Part shown: positions 10,601 through 23,892 of the stretch, in pieces
Numbering within the stretch: the first letter of the stretch is position 1
Layout of the letters: the number at the start of each line of letters is the position of its first letter
Origin: Limanda limanda
Lineage: Eukaryota; Chordata; Actinopteri; Pleuronectiformes; Pleuronectidae
Direction of reading: 5' to 3'
Assembly (NCBI RefSeq): GCF_963576545.1
Contig: NW_026870399.1
Location: forward strand, 1 to 64,000
DNA length: 64,000 bases
Notes under the pieces: generated by a model
Told to the model about the DNA's origin: nothing
Database searches by the model: none
Seen by the model: the letters and a program-made list of their open reading frames with translations, nothing else
Made by a program: the position numbers and the translations under genes

Positions 10601-13600
10601 TAAAACGTGATAACACCATGACTAAGAGTGACTACACACAGAGTATAGTGGACACACATGCAAGCAGCACCCTAAGGCAAATCATGGAGGAATCCAAGAT
10701 CAGTCTGCTGTTATAATAAGATTAAAGCATGTCCTGGTGTCTAGCGGTGTATGAAACCCAGAACAGCACTTATAATTTAAAACTTAATTAGCTTTTAGCT
10801 TCATAGCTTCACAGCATTCAGCTCCTACTTCAAAACCAACAGAAGGATGATACACGATGCTTCAACCCCCACTGACCCCTGACCAGTGTGTGAGTATAAC
10901 CCAGATGTCCTATCAAGGTCGACCCACTGGAGAGGCTTAAACCTTAAAGGATGTCCACTCCAGAGTCTCTTCTAGGACTGGAACTCAGAGCCAGAGCCCT
11001 CAACCTCATTCAGAATTTTAACCACGATCTTAACCATAACCAATATCTTAACTCTAAACCTAACCAGATAAACTCTTGCCTAACCCTAAGGTGTTAACTC
11101 GATGCCTGAACCTAACCGGCTAAACCTAGCCTTAACTCTAACCCTAAAACAAAACCGTGAATCCTTTTCTAAAATAACCTTAGAATTAGATTACAATTAA
11201 CTTAGTTGAACACACACTGGGGTTTGATCAACCTCGGCTGGGCCTCCCTCAGGTGAGGGTGTCTAGTCGTAATGGCCGAAACATCCAGTGATCCTGAGGT
11301 CAACTACTGATGATGTGTTCAATCAAACTAGGAAATCAAAATAGTGCCTGTAGAAAAAAATAGTCCAACCAACTCCGTTTAAATTAAACAAATTTCAAAC
11401 TCACATTAAAAACCAATTTGGCTAAAGGGAATATGTGAGAATGGAGAGTATCGATGACGTGCGTGGGCCAGTGCATTGCCTTTGACTCCCTAGTCCAAAC
11501 TGCCCAGTCGTCGGACGAAGCAGGGGGAGTCATCGAGATAACTCTTATAAACCTAACCCCAGCCCGAGCCATCGGATGAGCTAACTCTCTTTGAAAACCG
11601 ATTTGCATATTCCCACCAAAACAATTCTCCTCTCCTCCATTTCCAATAGGAAATAGGAAAACTATTTTTTTTCCTCTCTCTTAGGCTCCTCACACCTGCA
11701 ACCCGGAACCAAGGCAAGGATGTGAACTGATGGGTAACACAAAGGACTAAATAACTAGTCTAAGGATCCAAAATCCTCAAACATAACCCAAAGTAACTGA
11801 TAACGGTACTTCTAAACCACAAGAAAGGTCAGGAACAAAGATTACAACCAGCAGAGTTTATTCATAGCAAGAGACAGAAAAAACCCAGACCTGAGCTCTG
11901 TCTTCAAATCTGAAAAAAGATGAATATTACGTTTCTAGAAAATAATACACCACCCAGACTTACCTGAGGTCAACCTTTAAAAAAACCCTAGAAGAAAATC
12001 ACAAAACAATTCAAATTAGCCTATTGAAAACCCAAGTATTTTATTTATTAAAAGAATCACTCTCCTCCCTTCTTTCACTCACTTCAGTAAGTGAGGGAGT
12101 TAAAGGGGGTGACAGAGTCCACAGCCCGATCCGGCGGGGGAGGGTTAAACCCGAACAGGTTTCTCTCCCTGACTCTGTTTCCCTCATTTTGTTATCACAA
12201 GAAATTAGGAATATATCAAATTTAAGATTTTAATAATTTTAAATTAATTAATTATACATAAATTGTTTTAAATTAATGAATTATCTATCTATATATTGGT
12301 TTAATGATTAATTAAGAACTATATTACTTTGTCAGACAAATAAAACCCACAATTATTCAATTTTAAACAGGTTAAATAGATTACATAGACTCCACTTTAG
12401 AAAGACCACCTGCAGCAATGCATTCTGGGAAAAGGACAACTTCCTGAAAAAAGTCCCGTTTTTCTCTAAATATCTCTGCAGATTAGCCACACAAAATTAA
12501 AATTATAGGATAATTACCATCCCCAGAGGAAGAACTCTTAACAAAGACCATGTTAGAGTATAAAATTTAAAACGTGATAACACCATGACTAAGAGTGACT
12601 ACACACAGAGTATAGTGGACACACATGCAAGCAGCACCCTAAGGCAAATCATGGAGGAATCCAAGATCAGTCTGCTGTTATAATAAGATTAAAGCATGTC
12701 CTGGTGTCTAGCGGTGTATGAAACCCAGAACAGCACTTATAATTTAAAACTTAATTAGCTTTTAGCTTCATAGCTTCACAGCATTCAGCTCCTACTTCAA
12801 AACCAACAGAAGGATGATACACGATGCTTCAACCCCCACTGACCCCTGACCAGTGTGTGAGTATAACCCAGATGTCCTATCAAGGTCGACCCACTGGAGA
12901 GGCTTAAACCTTAAAGGATGTCCACTCCAGAGTCTCTTCTAGGACTGGAACTCAGAGCCAGAGCCCTCAACCTCATTCAGAATTTTAACCACGATCTTAA
13001 CCATAACCAATATCTTAACTCTAAACCTAACCAGATAAACTCTTGCCTAACCCTAAGGTGTTAACTCGATGCCTGAACCTAACCGGCTAAACCTAGCCTT
13101 AACTCTAACCCTAAAACAAAACCGTGAATCCTTTTCTAAAATAACCTTAGAATTAGATTACAATTAACTTAGTTGAACACACACTGGGGTTTGATCAACC
13201 TCGGCTGGGCCTCCCTCAGGTGAGGGTGTCTAGTCGTAATGGCCGAAACATCCAGTGATCCTGAGGTCAACTACTGATGATGTGTTCAATCAAACTAGGA
13301 AATCAAAATAGTGCCTGTAGAAAAAAATAGTCCAACCAACTCCGTTTAAATTAAACAAATTTCAAACTCACATTAAAAACCAATTTGGCTAAAGGGAATA
13401 TGTGAGAATGGAGAGTATCGATGACGTGCGTGGGCCAGTGCATTGCCTTTGACTCCCTAGTCCAAACTGCCCAGTCGTCGGACGAAGCAGGGGGAGTCAT
13501 CGAGATAACTCTTATAAACCTAACCCCAGCCCGAGCCATCGGATGAGCTAACTCTCTTTGAAAACCGATTTGCATATTCCCACCAAAACAATTCTCCTCT

Positions 13601-16600
13601 CCTCCATTTCCAATAGGAAATAGGAAAACTATTTTTTTTCCTCTCTCTTAGGCTCCTCACACCTGCAACCCGGAACCAAGGCAAGGATGTGAACTGATGG
13701 GTAACACAAAGGACTAAATAACTAGTCTAAGGATCCAAAATCCTCAAACATAACCCAAAGTAACTGATAACGGTACTTCTAAACCACAAGAAAGGTCAGG
13801 AACAAAGATTACAACCAGCAGAGTTTATTCATAGCAAGAGACAGAAAAAACCCAGACCTGAGCTCTGTCTTCAAATCTGAAAAAAGATGAATATTACGTT
13901 TCTAGAAAATAATACACCACCCAGACTTACCTGAGGTCAACCTTTAAAAAAACCCTAGAAGAAAATCACAAAACAATTCAAATTAGCCTATTGAAAACCC
14001 AAGTATTTTATTTATTAAAAGAATCACTCTCCTCCCTTCTTTCACTCACTTCAGTAAGTGAGGGAGTTAAAGGGGGTGACAGAGTCCACAGCCCGATCCG
14101 GCGGGGGAGGGTTAAACCCGAACAGGTTTCTCTCCCTGACTCTGTTTCCCTCATTTTGTTATCACAAGAAATTAGGAATATATCAAATTTAAGATTTTAA
14201 TAATTTTAAATTAATTAATTATACATAAATTGTTTTAAATTAATGAATTATCTATCTATATATTGGTTTAATGATTAATTAAGAACTATATTACTTTGTC
14301 AGACAAATAAAACCCACAATTATTCAATTTTAAACAGGTTAAATAGATTACATAGACTCCACTTTAGAAAGACCACCTGCAGCAATGCATTCTGGGAAAA
14401 GGACAACTTCCTGAAAAAAGTCCCGTTTTTCTCTAAATATCTCTGCAGATTAGCCACACAAAATTAAAATTATAGGATAATTACCATCCCCAGAGGAAGA
14501 ACTCTTAACAAAGACCATGTTAGAGTATAAAATTTAAAACGTGATAACACCATGACTAAGAGTGACTACACACAGAGTATAGTGGACACACATGCAAGCA
14601 GCACCCTAAGGCAAATCATGGAGGAATCCAAGATCAGTCTGCTGTTATAATAAGATTAAAGCATGTCCTGGTGTCTAGCGGTGTATGAAACCCAGAACAG
14701 CACTTATAATTTAAAACTTAATTAGCTTTTAGCTTCATAGCTTCACAGCATTCAGCTCCTACTTCAAAACCAACAGAAGGATGATACACGATGCTTCAAC
14801 CCCCACTGACCCCTGACCAGTGTGTGAGTATAACCCAGATGTCCTATCAAGGTCGACCCACTGGAGAGGCTTAAACCTTAAAGGATGTCCACTCCAGAGT
14901 CTCTTCTAGGACTGGAACTCAGAGCCAGAGCCCTCAACCTCATTCAGAATTTTAACCACGATCTTAACCATAACCAATATCTTAACTCTAAACCTAACCA
15001 GATAAACTCTTGCCTAACCCTAAGGTGTTAACTCGATGCCTGAACCTAACCGGCTAAACCTAGCCTTAACTCTAACCCTAAAACAAAACCGTGAATCCTT
15101 TTCTAAAATAACCTTAGAATTAGATTACAATTAACTTAGTTGAACACACACTGGGGTTTGATCAACCTCGGCTGGGCCTCCCTCAGGTGAGGGTGTCTAG
15201 TCGTAATGGCCGAAACATCCAGTGATCCTGAGGTCAACTACTGATGATGTGTTCAATCAAACTAGGAAATCAAAATAGTGCCTGTAGAAAAAAATAGTCC
15301 AACCAACTCCGTTTAAATTAAACAAATTTCAAACTCACATTAAAAACCAATTTGGCTAAAGGGAATATGTGAGAATGGAGAGTATCGATGACGTGCGTGG
15401 GCCAGTGCATTGCCTTTGACTCCCTAGTCCAAACTGCCCAGTCGTCGGACGAAGCAGGGGGAGTCATCGAGATAACTCTTATAAACCTAACCCCAGCCCG
15501 AGCCATCGGATGAGCTAACTCTCTTTGAAAACCGATTTGCATATTCCCACCAAAACAATTCTCCTCTCCTCCATTTCCAATAGGAAATAGGAAAACTATT
15601 TTTTTTCCTCTCTCTTAGGCTCCTCACACCTGCAACCCGGAACCAAGGCAAGGATGTGAACTGATGGGTAACACAAAGGACTAAATAACTAGTCTAAGGA
15701 TCCAAAATCCTCAAACATAACCCAAAGTAACTGATAACGGTACTTCTAAACCACAAGAAAGGTCAGGAACAAAGATTACAACCAGCAGAGTTTATTCATA
15801 GCAAGAGACAGAAAAAACCCAGACCTGAGCTCTGTCTTCAAATCTGAAAAAAGATGAATATTACGTTTCTAGAAAATAATACACCACCCAGACTTACCTG
15901 AGGTCAACCTTTAAAAAAACCCTAGAAGAAAATCACAAAACAATTCAAATTAGCCTATTGAAAACCCAAGTATTTTATTTATTAAAAGAATCACTCTCCT
16001 CCCTTCTTTCACTCACTTCAGTAAGTGAGGGAGTTAAAGGGGGTGACAGAGTCCACAGCCCGATCCGGCGGGGGAGGGTTAAACCCGAACAGGTTTCTCT
16101 CCCTGACTCTGTTTCCCTCATTTTGTTATCACAAGAAATTAGGAATATATCAAATTTAAGATTTTAATAATTTTAAATTAATTAATTATACATAAATTGT
16201 TTTAAATTAATGAATTATCTATCTATATATTGGTTTAATGATTAATTAAGAACTATATTACTTTGTCAGACAAATAAAACCCACAATTATTCAATTTTAA
16301 ACAGGTTAAATAGATTACATAGACTCCACTTTAGAAAGACCACCTGCAGCAATGCATTCTGGGAAAAGGACAACTTCCTGAAAAAAGTCCCGTTTTTCTC
16401 TAAATATCTCTGCAGATTAGCCACACAAAATTAAAATTATAGGATAATTACCATCCCCAGAGGAAGAACTCTTAACAAAGACCATGTTAGAGTATAAAAT
16501 TTAAAACGTGATAACACCATGACTAAGAGTGACTACACACAGAGTATAGTGGACACACATGCAAGCAGCACCCTAAGGCAAATCATGGAGGAATCCAAGA

Positions 16601-19428
16601 TCAGTCTGCTGTTATAATAAGATTAAAGCATGTCCTGGTGTCTAGCGGTGTATGAAACCCAGAACAGCACTTATAATTTAAAACTTAATTAGCTTTTAGC
16701 TTCATAGCTTCACAGCATTCAGCTCCTACTTCAAAACCAACAGAAGGATGATACACGATGCTTCAACCCCCACTGACCCCTGACCAGTGTGTGAGTATAA
16801 CCCAGATGTCCTATCAAGGTCGACCCACTGGAGAGGCTTAAACCTTAAAGGATGTCCACTCCAGAGTCTCTTCTAGGACTGGAACTCAGAGCCAGAGCCC
16901 TCAACCTCATTCAGAATTTTAACCACGATCTTAACCATAACCAATATCTTAACTCTAAACCTAACCAGATAAACTCTTGCCTAACCCTAAGGTGTTAACT
17001 CGATGCCTGAACCTAACCGGCTAAACCTAGCCTTAACTCTAACCCTAAAACAAAACCGTGAATCCTTTTCTAAAATAACCTTAGAATTAGATTACAATTA
17101 ACTTAGTTGAACACACACTGGGGTTTGATCAACCTCGGCTGGGCCTCCCTCAGGTGAGGGTGTCTAGTCGTAATGGCCGAAACATCCAGTGATCCTGAGG
17201 TCAACTACTGATGATGTGTTCAATCAAACTAGGAAATCAAAATAGTGCCTGTAGAAAAAAATAGTCCAACCAACTCCGTTTAAATTAAACAAATTTCAAA
17301 CTCACATTAAAAACCAATTTGGCTAAAGGGAATATGTGAGAATGGAGAGTATCGATGACGTGCGTGGGCCAGTGCATTGCCTTTGACTCCCTAGTCCAAA
17401 CTGCCCAGTCGTCGGACGAAGCAGGGGGAGTCATCGAGATAACTCTTATAAACCTAACCCCAGCCCGAGCCATCGGATGAGCTAACTCTCTTTGAAAACC
17501 GATTTGCATATTCCCACCAAAACAATTCTCCTCTCCTCCATTTCCAATAGGAAATAGGAAAACTATTTTTTTTCCTCTCTCTTAGGCTCCTCACACCTGC
17601 AACCCGGAACCAAGGCAAGGATGTGAACTGATGGGTAACACAAAGGACTAAATAACTAGTCTAAGGATCCAAAATCCTCAAACATAACCCAAAGTAACTG
17701 ATAACGGTACTTCTAAACCACAAGAAAGGTCAGGAACAAAGATTACAACCAGCAGAGTTTATTCATAGCAAGAGACAGAAAAAACCCAGACCTGAGCTCT
17801 GTCTTCAAATCTGAAAAAAGATGAATATTACGTTTCTAGAAAATAATACACCACCCAGACTTACCTGAGGTCAACCTTTAAAAAAACCCTAGAAGAAAAT
17901 CACAAAACAATTCAAATTAGCCTATTGAAAACCCAAGTATTTTATTTATTAAAAGAATCACTCTCCTCCCTTCTTTCACTCACTTCAGTAAGTGAGGGAG
18001 TTAAAGGGGGTGACAGAGTCCACAGCCCGATCCGGCGGGGGAGGGTTAAACCCGAACAGGTTTCTCTCCCTGACTCTGTTTCCCTCATTTTGTTATCACA
18101 AGAAATTAGGAATATATCAAATTTAAGATTTTAATAATTTTAAATTAATTAATTATACATAAATTGTTTTAAATTAATGAATTATCTATCTATATATTGG
18201 TTTAATGATTAATTAAGAACTATATTACTTTGTCAGACAAATAAAACCCACAATTATTCAATTTTAAACAGGTTAAATAGATTACATAGACTCCACTTTA
18301 GAAAGACCACCTGCAGCAATGCATTCTGGGAAAAGGACAACTTCCTGAAAAAAGTCCCGTTTTTCTCTAAATATCTCTGCAGATTAGCCACACAAAATTA
18401 AAATTATAGGATAATTACCATCCCCAGAGGAAGAACTCTTAACAAAGACCATGTTAGAGTATAAAATTTAAAACGTGATAACACCATGACTAAGAGTGAC
18501 TACACACAGAGTATAGTGGACACACATGCAAGCAGCACCCTAAGGCAAATCATGGAGGAATCCAAGATCAGTCTGCTGTTATAATAAGATTAAAGCATGT
18601 CCTGGTGTCTAGCGGTGTATGAAACCCAGAACAGCACTTATAATTTAAAACTTAATTAGCTTTTAGCTTCATAGCTTCACAGCATTCAGCTCCTACTTCA
18701 AAACCAACAGAAGGATGATACACGATGCTTCAACCCCCACTGACCCCTGACCAGTGTGTGAGTATAACCCAGATGTCCTATCAAGGTCGACCCACTGGAG
18801 AGGCTTAAACCTTAAAGGATGTCCACTCCAGAGTCTCTTCTAGGACTGGAACTCAGAGCCAGAGCCCTCAACCTCATTCAGAATTTTAACCACGATCTTA
18901 ACCATAACCAATATCTTAACTCTAAACCTAACCAGATAAACTCTTGCCTAACCCTAAGGTGTTAACTCGATGCCTGAACCTAACCGGCTAAACCTAGCCT
19001 TAACTCTAACCCTAAAACAAAACCGTGAATCCTTTTCTAAAATAACCTTAGAATTAGATTACAATTAACTTAGTTGAACACACACTGGGGTTTGATCAAC
19101 CTCGGCTGGGCCTCCCTCAGGTGAGGGTGTCTAGTCGTAATGGCCGAAACATCCAGTGATCCTGAGGTCAACTACTGATGATGTGTTCAATCAAACTAGG
19201 AAATCAAAATAGTGCCTGTAGAAAAAAATAGTCCAACCAACTCCGTTTAAATTAAACAAATTTCAAACTCACATTAAAAACCAATTTGGCTAAAGGGAAT
19301 ATGTGAGAATGGAGAGTATCGATGACGTGCGTGGGCCAGTGCATTGCCTTTGACTCCCTAGTCCAAACTGCCCAGTCGTCGGACGAAGCAGGGGGAGTCA
19401 TCGAGATAACTCTTATAAACCTAACCCC

Positions 19429-21394
19429 AGCCCGAGCCATCGGATGAGCTAACTCTCTTTGAAAACCGATTTGCATATTCCCACCAAAACAATTCTCCTC
19501 TCCTCCATTTCCAATAGGAAATAGGAAAACTATTTTTTTTCCTCTCTCTTAGGCTCCTCACACCTGCAACCCGGAACCAAGGCAAGGATGTGAACTGATG
19601 GGTAACACAAAGGACTAAATAACTAGTCTAAGGATCCAAAATCCTCAAACATAACCCAAAGTAACTGATAACGGTACTTCTAAACCACAAGAAAGGTCAG
19701 GAACAAAGATTACAACCAGCAGAGTTTATTCATAGCAAGAGACAGAAAAAACCCAGACCTGAGCTCTGTCTTCAAATCTGAAAAAAGATGAATATTACGT
19801 TTCTAGAAAATAATACACCACCCAGACTTACCTGAGGTCAACCTTTAAAAAAACCCTAGAAGAAAATCACAAAACAATTCAAATTAGCCTATTGAAAACC
19901 CAAGTATTTTATTTATTAAAAGAATCACTCTCCTCCCTTCTTTCACTCACTTCAGTAAGTGAGGGAGTTAAAGGGGGTGACAGAGTCCACAGCCCGATCC
20001 GGCGGGGGAGGGTTAAACCCGAACAGGTTTCTCTCCCTGACTCTGTTTCCCTCATTTTGTTATCACAAGAAATTAGGAATATATCAAATTTAAGATTTTA
20101 ATAATTTTAAATTAATTAATTATACATAAATTGTTTTAAATTAATGAATTATCTATCTATATATTGGTTTAATGATTAATTAAGAACTATATTACTTTGT
20201 CAGACAAATAAAACCCACAATTATTCAATTTTAAACAGGTTAAATAGATTACATAGACTCCACTTTAGAAAGACCACCTGCAGCAATGCATTCTGGGAAA
20301 AGGACAACTTCCTGAAAAAAGTCCCGTTTTTCTCTAAATATCTCTGCAGATTAGCCACACAAAATTAAAATTATAGGATAATTACCATCCCCAGAGGAAG
20401 AACTCTTAACAAAGACCATGTTAGAGTATAAAATTTAAAACGTGATAACACCATGACTAAGAGTGACTACACACAGAGTATAGTGGACACACATGCAAGC
20501 AGCACCCTAAGGCAAATCATGGAGGAATCCAAGATCAGTCTGCTGTTATAATAAGATTAAAGCATGTCCTGGTGTCTAGCGGTGTATGAAACCCAGAACA
20601 GCACTTATAATTTAAAACTTAATTAGCTTTTAGCTTCATAGCTTCACAGCATTCAGCTCCTACTTCAAAACCAACAGAAGGATGATACACGATGCTTCAA
20701 CCCCCACTGACCCCTGACCAGTGTGTGAGTATAACCCAGATGTCCTATCAAGGTCGACCCACTGGAGAGGCTTAAACCTTAAAGGATGTCCACTCCAGAG
20801 TCTCTTCTAGGACTGGAACTCAGAGCCAGAGCCCTCAACCTCATTCAGAATTTTAACCACGATCTTAACCATAACCAATATCTTAACTCTAAACCTAACC
20901 AGATAAACTCTTGCCTAACCCTAAGGTGTTAACTCGATGCCTGAACCTAACCGGCTAAACCTAGCCTTAACTCTAACCCTAAAACAAAACCGTGAATCCT
21001 TTTCTAAAATAACCTTAGAATTAGATTACAATTAACTTAGTTGAACACACACTGGGGTTTGATCAACCTCGGCTGGGCCTCCCTCAGGTGAGGGTGTCTA
21101 GTCGTAATGGCCGAAACATCCAGTGATCCTGAGGTCAACTACTGATGATGTGTTCAATCAAACTAGGAAATCAAAATAGTGCCTGTAGAAAAAAATAGTC
21201 CAACCAACTCCGTTTAAATTAAACAAATTTCAAACTCACATTAAAAACCAATTTGGCTAAAGGGAATATGTGAGAATGGAGAGTATCGATGACGTGCGTG
21301 GGCCAGTGCATTGCCTTTGACTCCCTAGTCCAAACTGCCCAGTCGTCGGACGAAGCAGGGGGAGTCATCGAGATAACTCTTATAAACCTAACCC
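19429..21394 (+). repeat. 1,967-bp unit ending at an irregular joint
   Basis: A full-length copy whose last bases are TCTTATAAACCTAACCC. Instead of continuing into AGCCCGAGCC, it runs directly into degenerate telomere-like sequence of the next copy, with a single CCCTAA at the join. Confidence 0.88.
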
Positions 21395-21847
21395 TAACCT
21401 AACCGGCTAAACCTAGCCTTAACTCTAACCCTAAAACAAAACCGTGAATCCTTTTCTAAAATAACCTTAGAATTAGATTACAATTAACTTAGTTGAACAC
21501 ACACTGGGGTTTGATCAACCTCGGCTGGGCCTCCCTCAGGTGAGGGTGTCTAGTCGTAATGGCCGAAACATCCAGTGATCCTGAGGTCAACTACTGATGA
21601 TGTGTTCAATCAAACTAGGAAATCAAAATAGTGCCTGTAGAAAAAAATAGTCCAACCAACTCCGTTTAAATTAAACAAATTTCAAACTCACATTAAAAAC
21701 CAATTTGGCTAAAGGGAATATGTGAGAATGGAGAGTATCGATGACGTGCGTGGGCCAGTGCATTGCCTTTGACTCCCTAGTCCAAACTGCCCAGTCGTCG
21801 GACGAAGCAGGGGGAGTCATCGAGATAACTCTTATAAACCTAACCCC
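21395..21847 (+). repeat. 5'-truncated 1,967-bp unit (453 bp)
   Basis: This fragment starts inside the telomere-like tract (at AACCTAACCGG) and runs to the normal 3' end. It therefore keeps only the 3' folded module and 3' block. It explains why one period of the array is 2,419 bp instead of 1,967. Confidence 0.88.
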
Positions 21848-23805
21848 AGCCCGAGCCATCGGATGAGCTAACTCTCTTTGAAAACCGATTTGCATATTCC
21901 CACCAAAACAATTCTCCTCTCCTCCATTTCCAATAGGAAATAGGAAAACTATTTTTTTTCCTCTCTCTTAGGCTCCTCACACCTGCAACCCGGAACCAAG
22001 GCAAGGATGTGAACTGATGGGTAACACAAAGGACTAAATAACTAGTCTAAGGATCCAAAATCCTCAAACATAACCCAAAGTAACTGATAACGGTACTTCT
22101 AAACCACAAGAAAGGTCAGGAACAAAGATTACAACCAGCAGAGTTTATTCATAGCAAGAGACAGAAAAAACCCAGACCTGAGCTCTGTCTTCAAATCTGA
22201 AAAAAGATGAATATTACGTTTCTAGAAAATAATACACCACCCAGACTTACCTGAGGTCAACCTTTAAAAAAACCCTAGAAGAAAATCACAAAACAATTCA
22301 AATTAGCCTATTGAAAACCCAAGTATTTTATTTATTAAAAGAATCACTCTCCTCCCTTCTTTCACTCACTTCAGTAAGTGAGGGAGTTAAAGGGGGTGAC
22401 AGAGTCCACAGCCCGATCCGGCGGGGGAGGGTTAAACCCGAACAGGTTTCTCTCCCTGACTCTGTTTCCCTCATTTTGTTATCACAAGAAATTAGGAATA
22501 TATCAAATTTAAGATTTTAATAATTTTAAATTAATTAATTATACATAAATTGTTTTAAATTAATGAATTATCTATCTATATATTGGTTTAATGATTAATT
22601 AAGAACTATATTACTTTGTCAGACAAATAAAACCCACAATTATTCAATTTTAAACAGGTTAAATAGATTACATAGACTCCACTTTAGAAAGACCACCTGC
22701 AGCAATGCATTCTGGGAAAAGGACAACTTCCTGAAAAAAGTCCCGTTTTTCTCTAAATATCTCTGCAGATTAGCCACACAAAATTAAAATTATAGGATAA
22801 TTACCATCCCCAGAGGAAGAACTCTTAACAAAGACCATGTTAGAGTATAAAATTTAAAACGTGATAACACCATGACTAAGAGTGACTACACACAGAGTAT
22901 AGTGGACACACATGCAAGCAGCACCCTAAGGCAAATCATGGAGGAATCCAAGATCAGTCTGCTGTTATAATAAGATTAAAGCATGTCCTGGTGTCTAGCG
23001 GTGTATGAAACCCAGAACAGCACTTATAATTTAAAACTTAATTAGCTTTTAGCTTCATAGCTTCACAGCATTCAGCTCCTACTTCAAAACCAACAGAAGG
23101 ATGATACACGATGCTTCAACCCCCACTGACCCCTGACCAGTGTGTGAGTATAACCCAGATGTCCTATCAAGGTCGACCCACTGGAGAGGCTTAAACCTTA
23201 AAGGATGTCCACTCCAGAGTCTCTTCTAGGACTGGAACTCAGAGCCAGAGCCCTCAACCTCATTCAGAATTTTAACCACGATCTTAACCATAACCAATAT
23301 CTTAACTCTAAACCTAACCAGATAAACTCTTGCCTAACCCTAAGGTGTTAACTCGATGCCTGAACCTAACCGGCTAAACCTAGCCTTAACTCTAACCCTA
23401 AAACAAAACCGTGAATCCTTTTCTAAAATAACCTTAGAATTAGATTACAATTAACTTAGTTGAACACACACTGGGGTTTGATCAACCTCGGCTGGGCCTC
23501 CCTCAGGTGAGGGTGTCTAGTCGTAATGGCCGAAACATCCAGTGATCCTGAGGTCAACTACTGATGATGTGTTCAATCAAACTAGGAAATCAAAATAGTG
23601 CCTGTAGAAAAAAATAGTCCAACCAACTCCGTTTAAATTAAACAAATTTCAAACTCACATTAAAAACCAATTTGGCTAAAGGGAATATGTGAGAATGGAG
23701 AGTATCGATGACGTGCGTGGGCCAGTGCATTGCCTTTGACTCCCTAGTCCAAACTGCCCAGTCGTCGGACGAAGCAGGGGGAGTCATCGAGATAACTCTT
23801 ATAAA
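21848..23805 (+). repeat. Last 1,967-bp unit, ending in telomere repeats
   Basis: A full-length copy up to TCTTATAAACCTAACCC, at which point it passes without a gap into perfect CCCTAA repeats. The break is at the same unit position as the joint at 21394. Confidence 0.9.
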
Positions 23806-23892
23806 CCTAACCCTAACCCTAACCCTAACCCTAACCCTAACCCTAACCCTAACCCTAACCCTAACCCTAACCCTAACCCTAACCCTAACCCT
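23806..23892 (+). repeat. Telomere repeat block, (CCCTAA) about 14 copies
   Basis: Eighty-seven bases of uninterrupted CCCTAA, the C strand of the TTAGGG telomere repeat. This is the only perfect telomere block in the window. It sits exactly between the 1,967-bp and 8,011-bp arrays. Its left side fuses with the 3' end of a short unit. Its right side passes into the telomere-like tract of a 5'-truncated 8-kb unit. No head-to-head TTAGGG/CCCTAA junction is present, so a chromosome fusion scar is not indicated; a former chromosome terminus is. Confidence 0.95.

Larger units (their letters stand above)
5660..19428 (+). repeat. Seven consecutive apparently identical 1,967-bp units
   Basis: Copies begin at 5660, 7627, 9594, 11561, 13528, 15495 and 17462. 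Seven times 1,967 equals the span exactly, and I found no difference between copies by eye. The first (5660-7626) is used here as the reference for the modules of the short unit. Identity over 13.8 kb of non-coding DNA indicates very recent amplification or homogenisation, or collapse and re-expansion during assembly. Confidence 0.92.
1..23805 (+). repeat. Tandem array of 1,967-bp non-coding unit
   Basis: A head-to-tail array whose unit recurs at 1,964 to 1,969 bp on the left and exactly 1,967 bp from 5660 to 19428. I phase the units to begin at AGCCCGAGCC and end at CCTAACCC, because the irregular joints fall there. No unit has a credible protein gene; the short frames recurring in each copy (about 69 aa forward, 74 aa reverse) start at non-ATG codons or run through structured or boundary sequence. 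Each unit shares ordered modules with the 8-kb coding element to the right, so it is best read as a non-autonomous relative of that element rather than an unrelated satellite. That relationship is inferred from module order and sequence similarity. Confidence 0.95.

Noticed and set aside
23806..23892. Chromosome-fusion scar
   Set aside because: A fusion would leave TTAGGG meeting CCCTAA head to head; only one orientation is present, and both flanking arrays point the same way.
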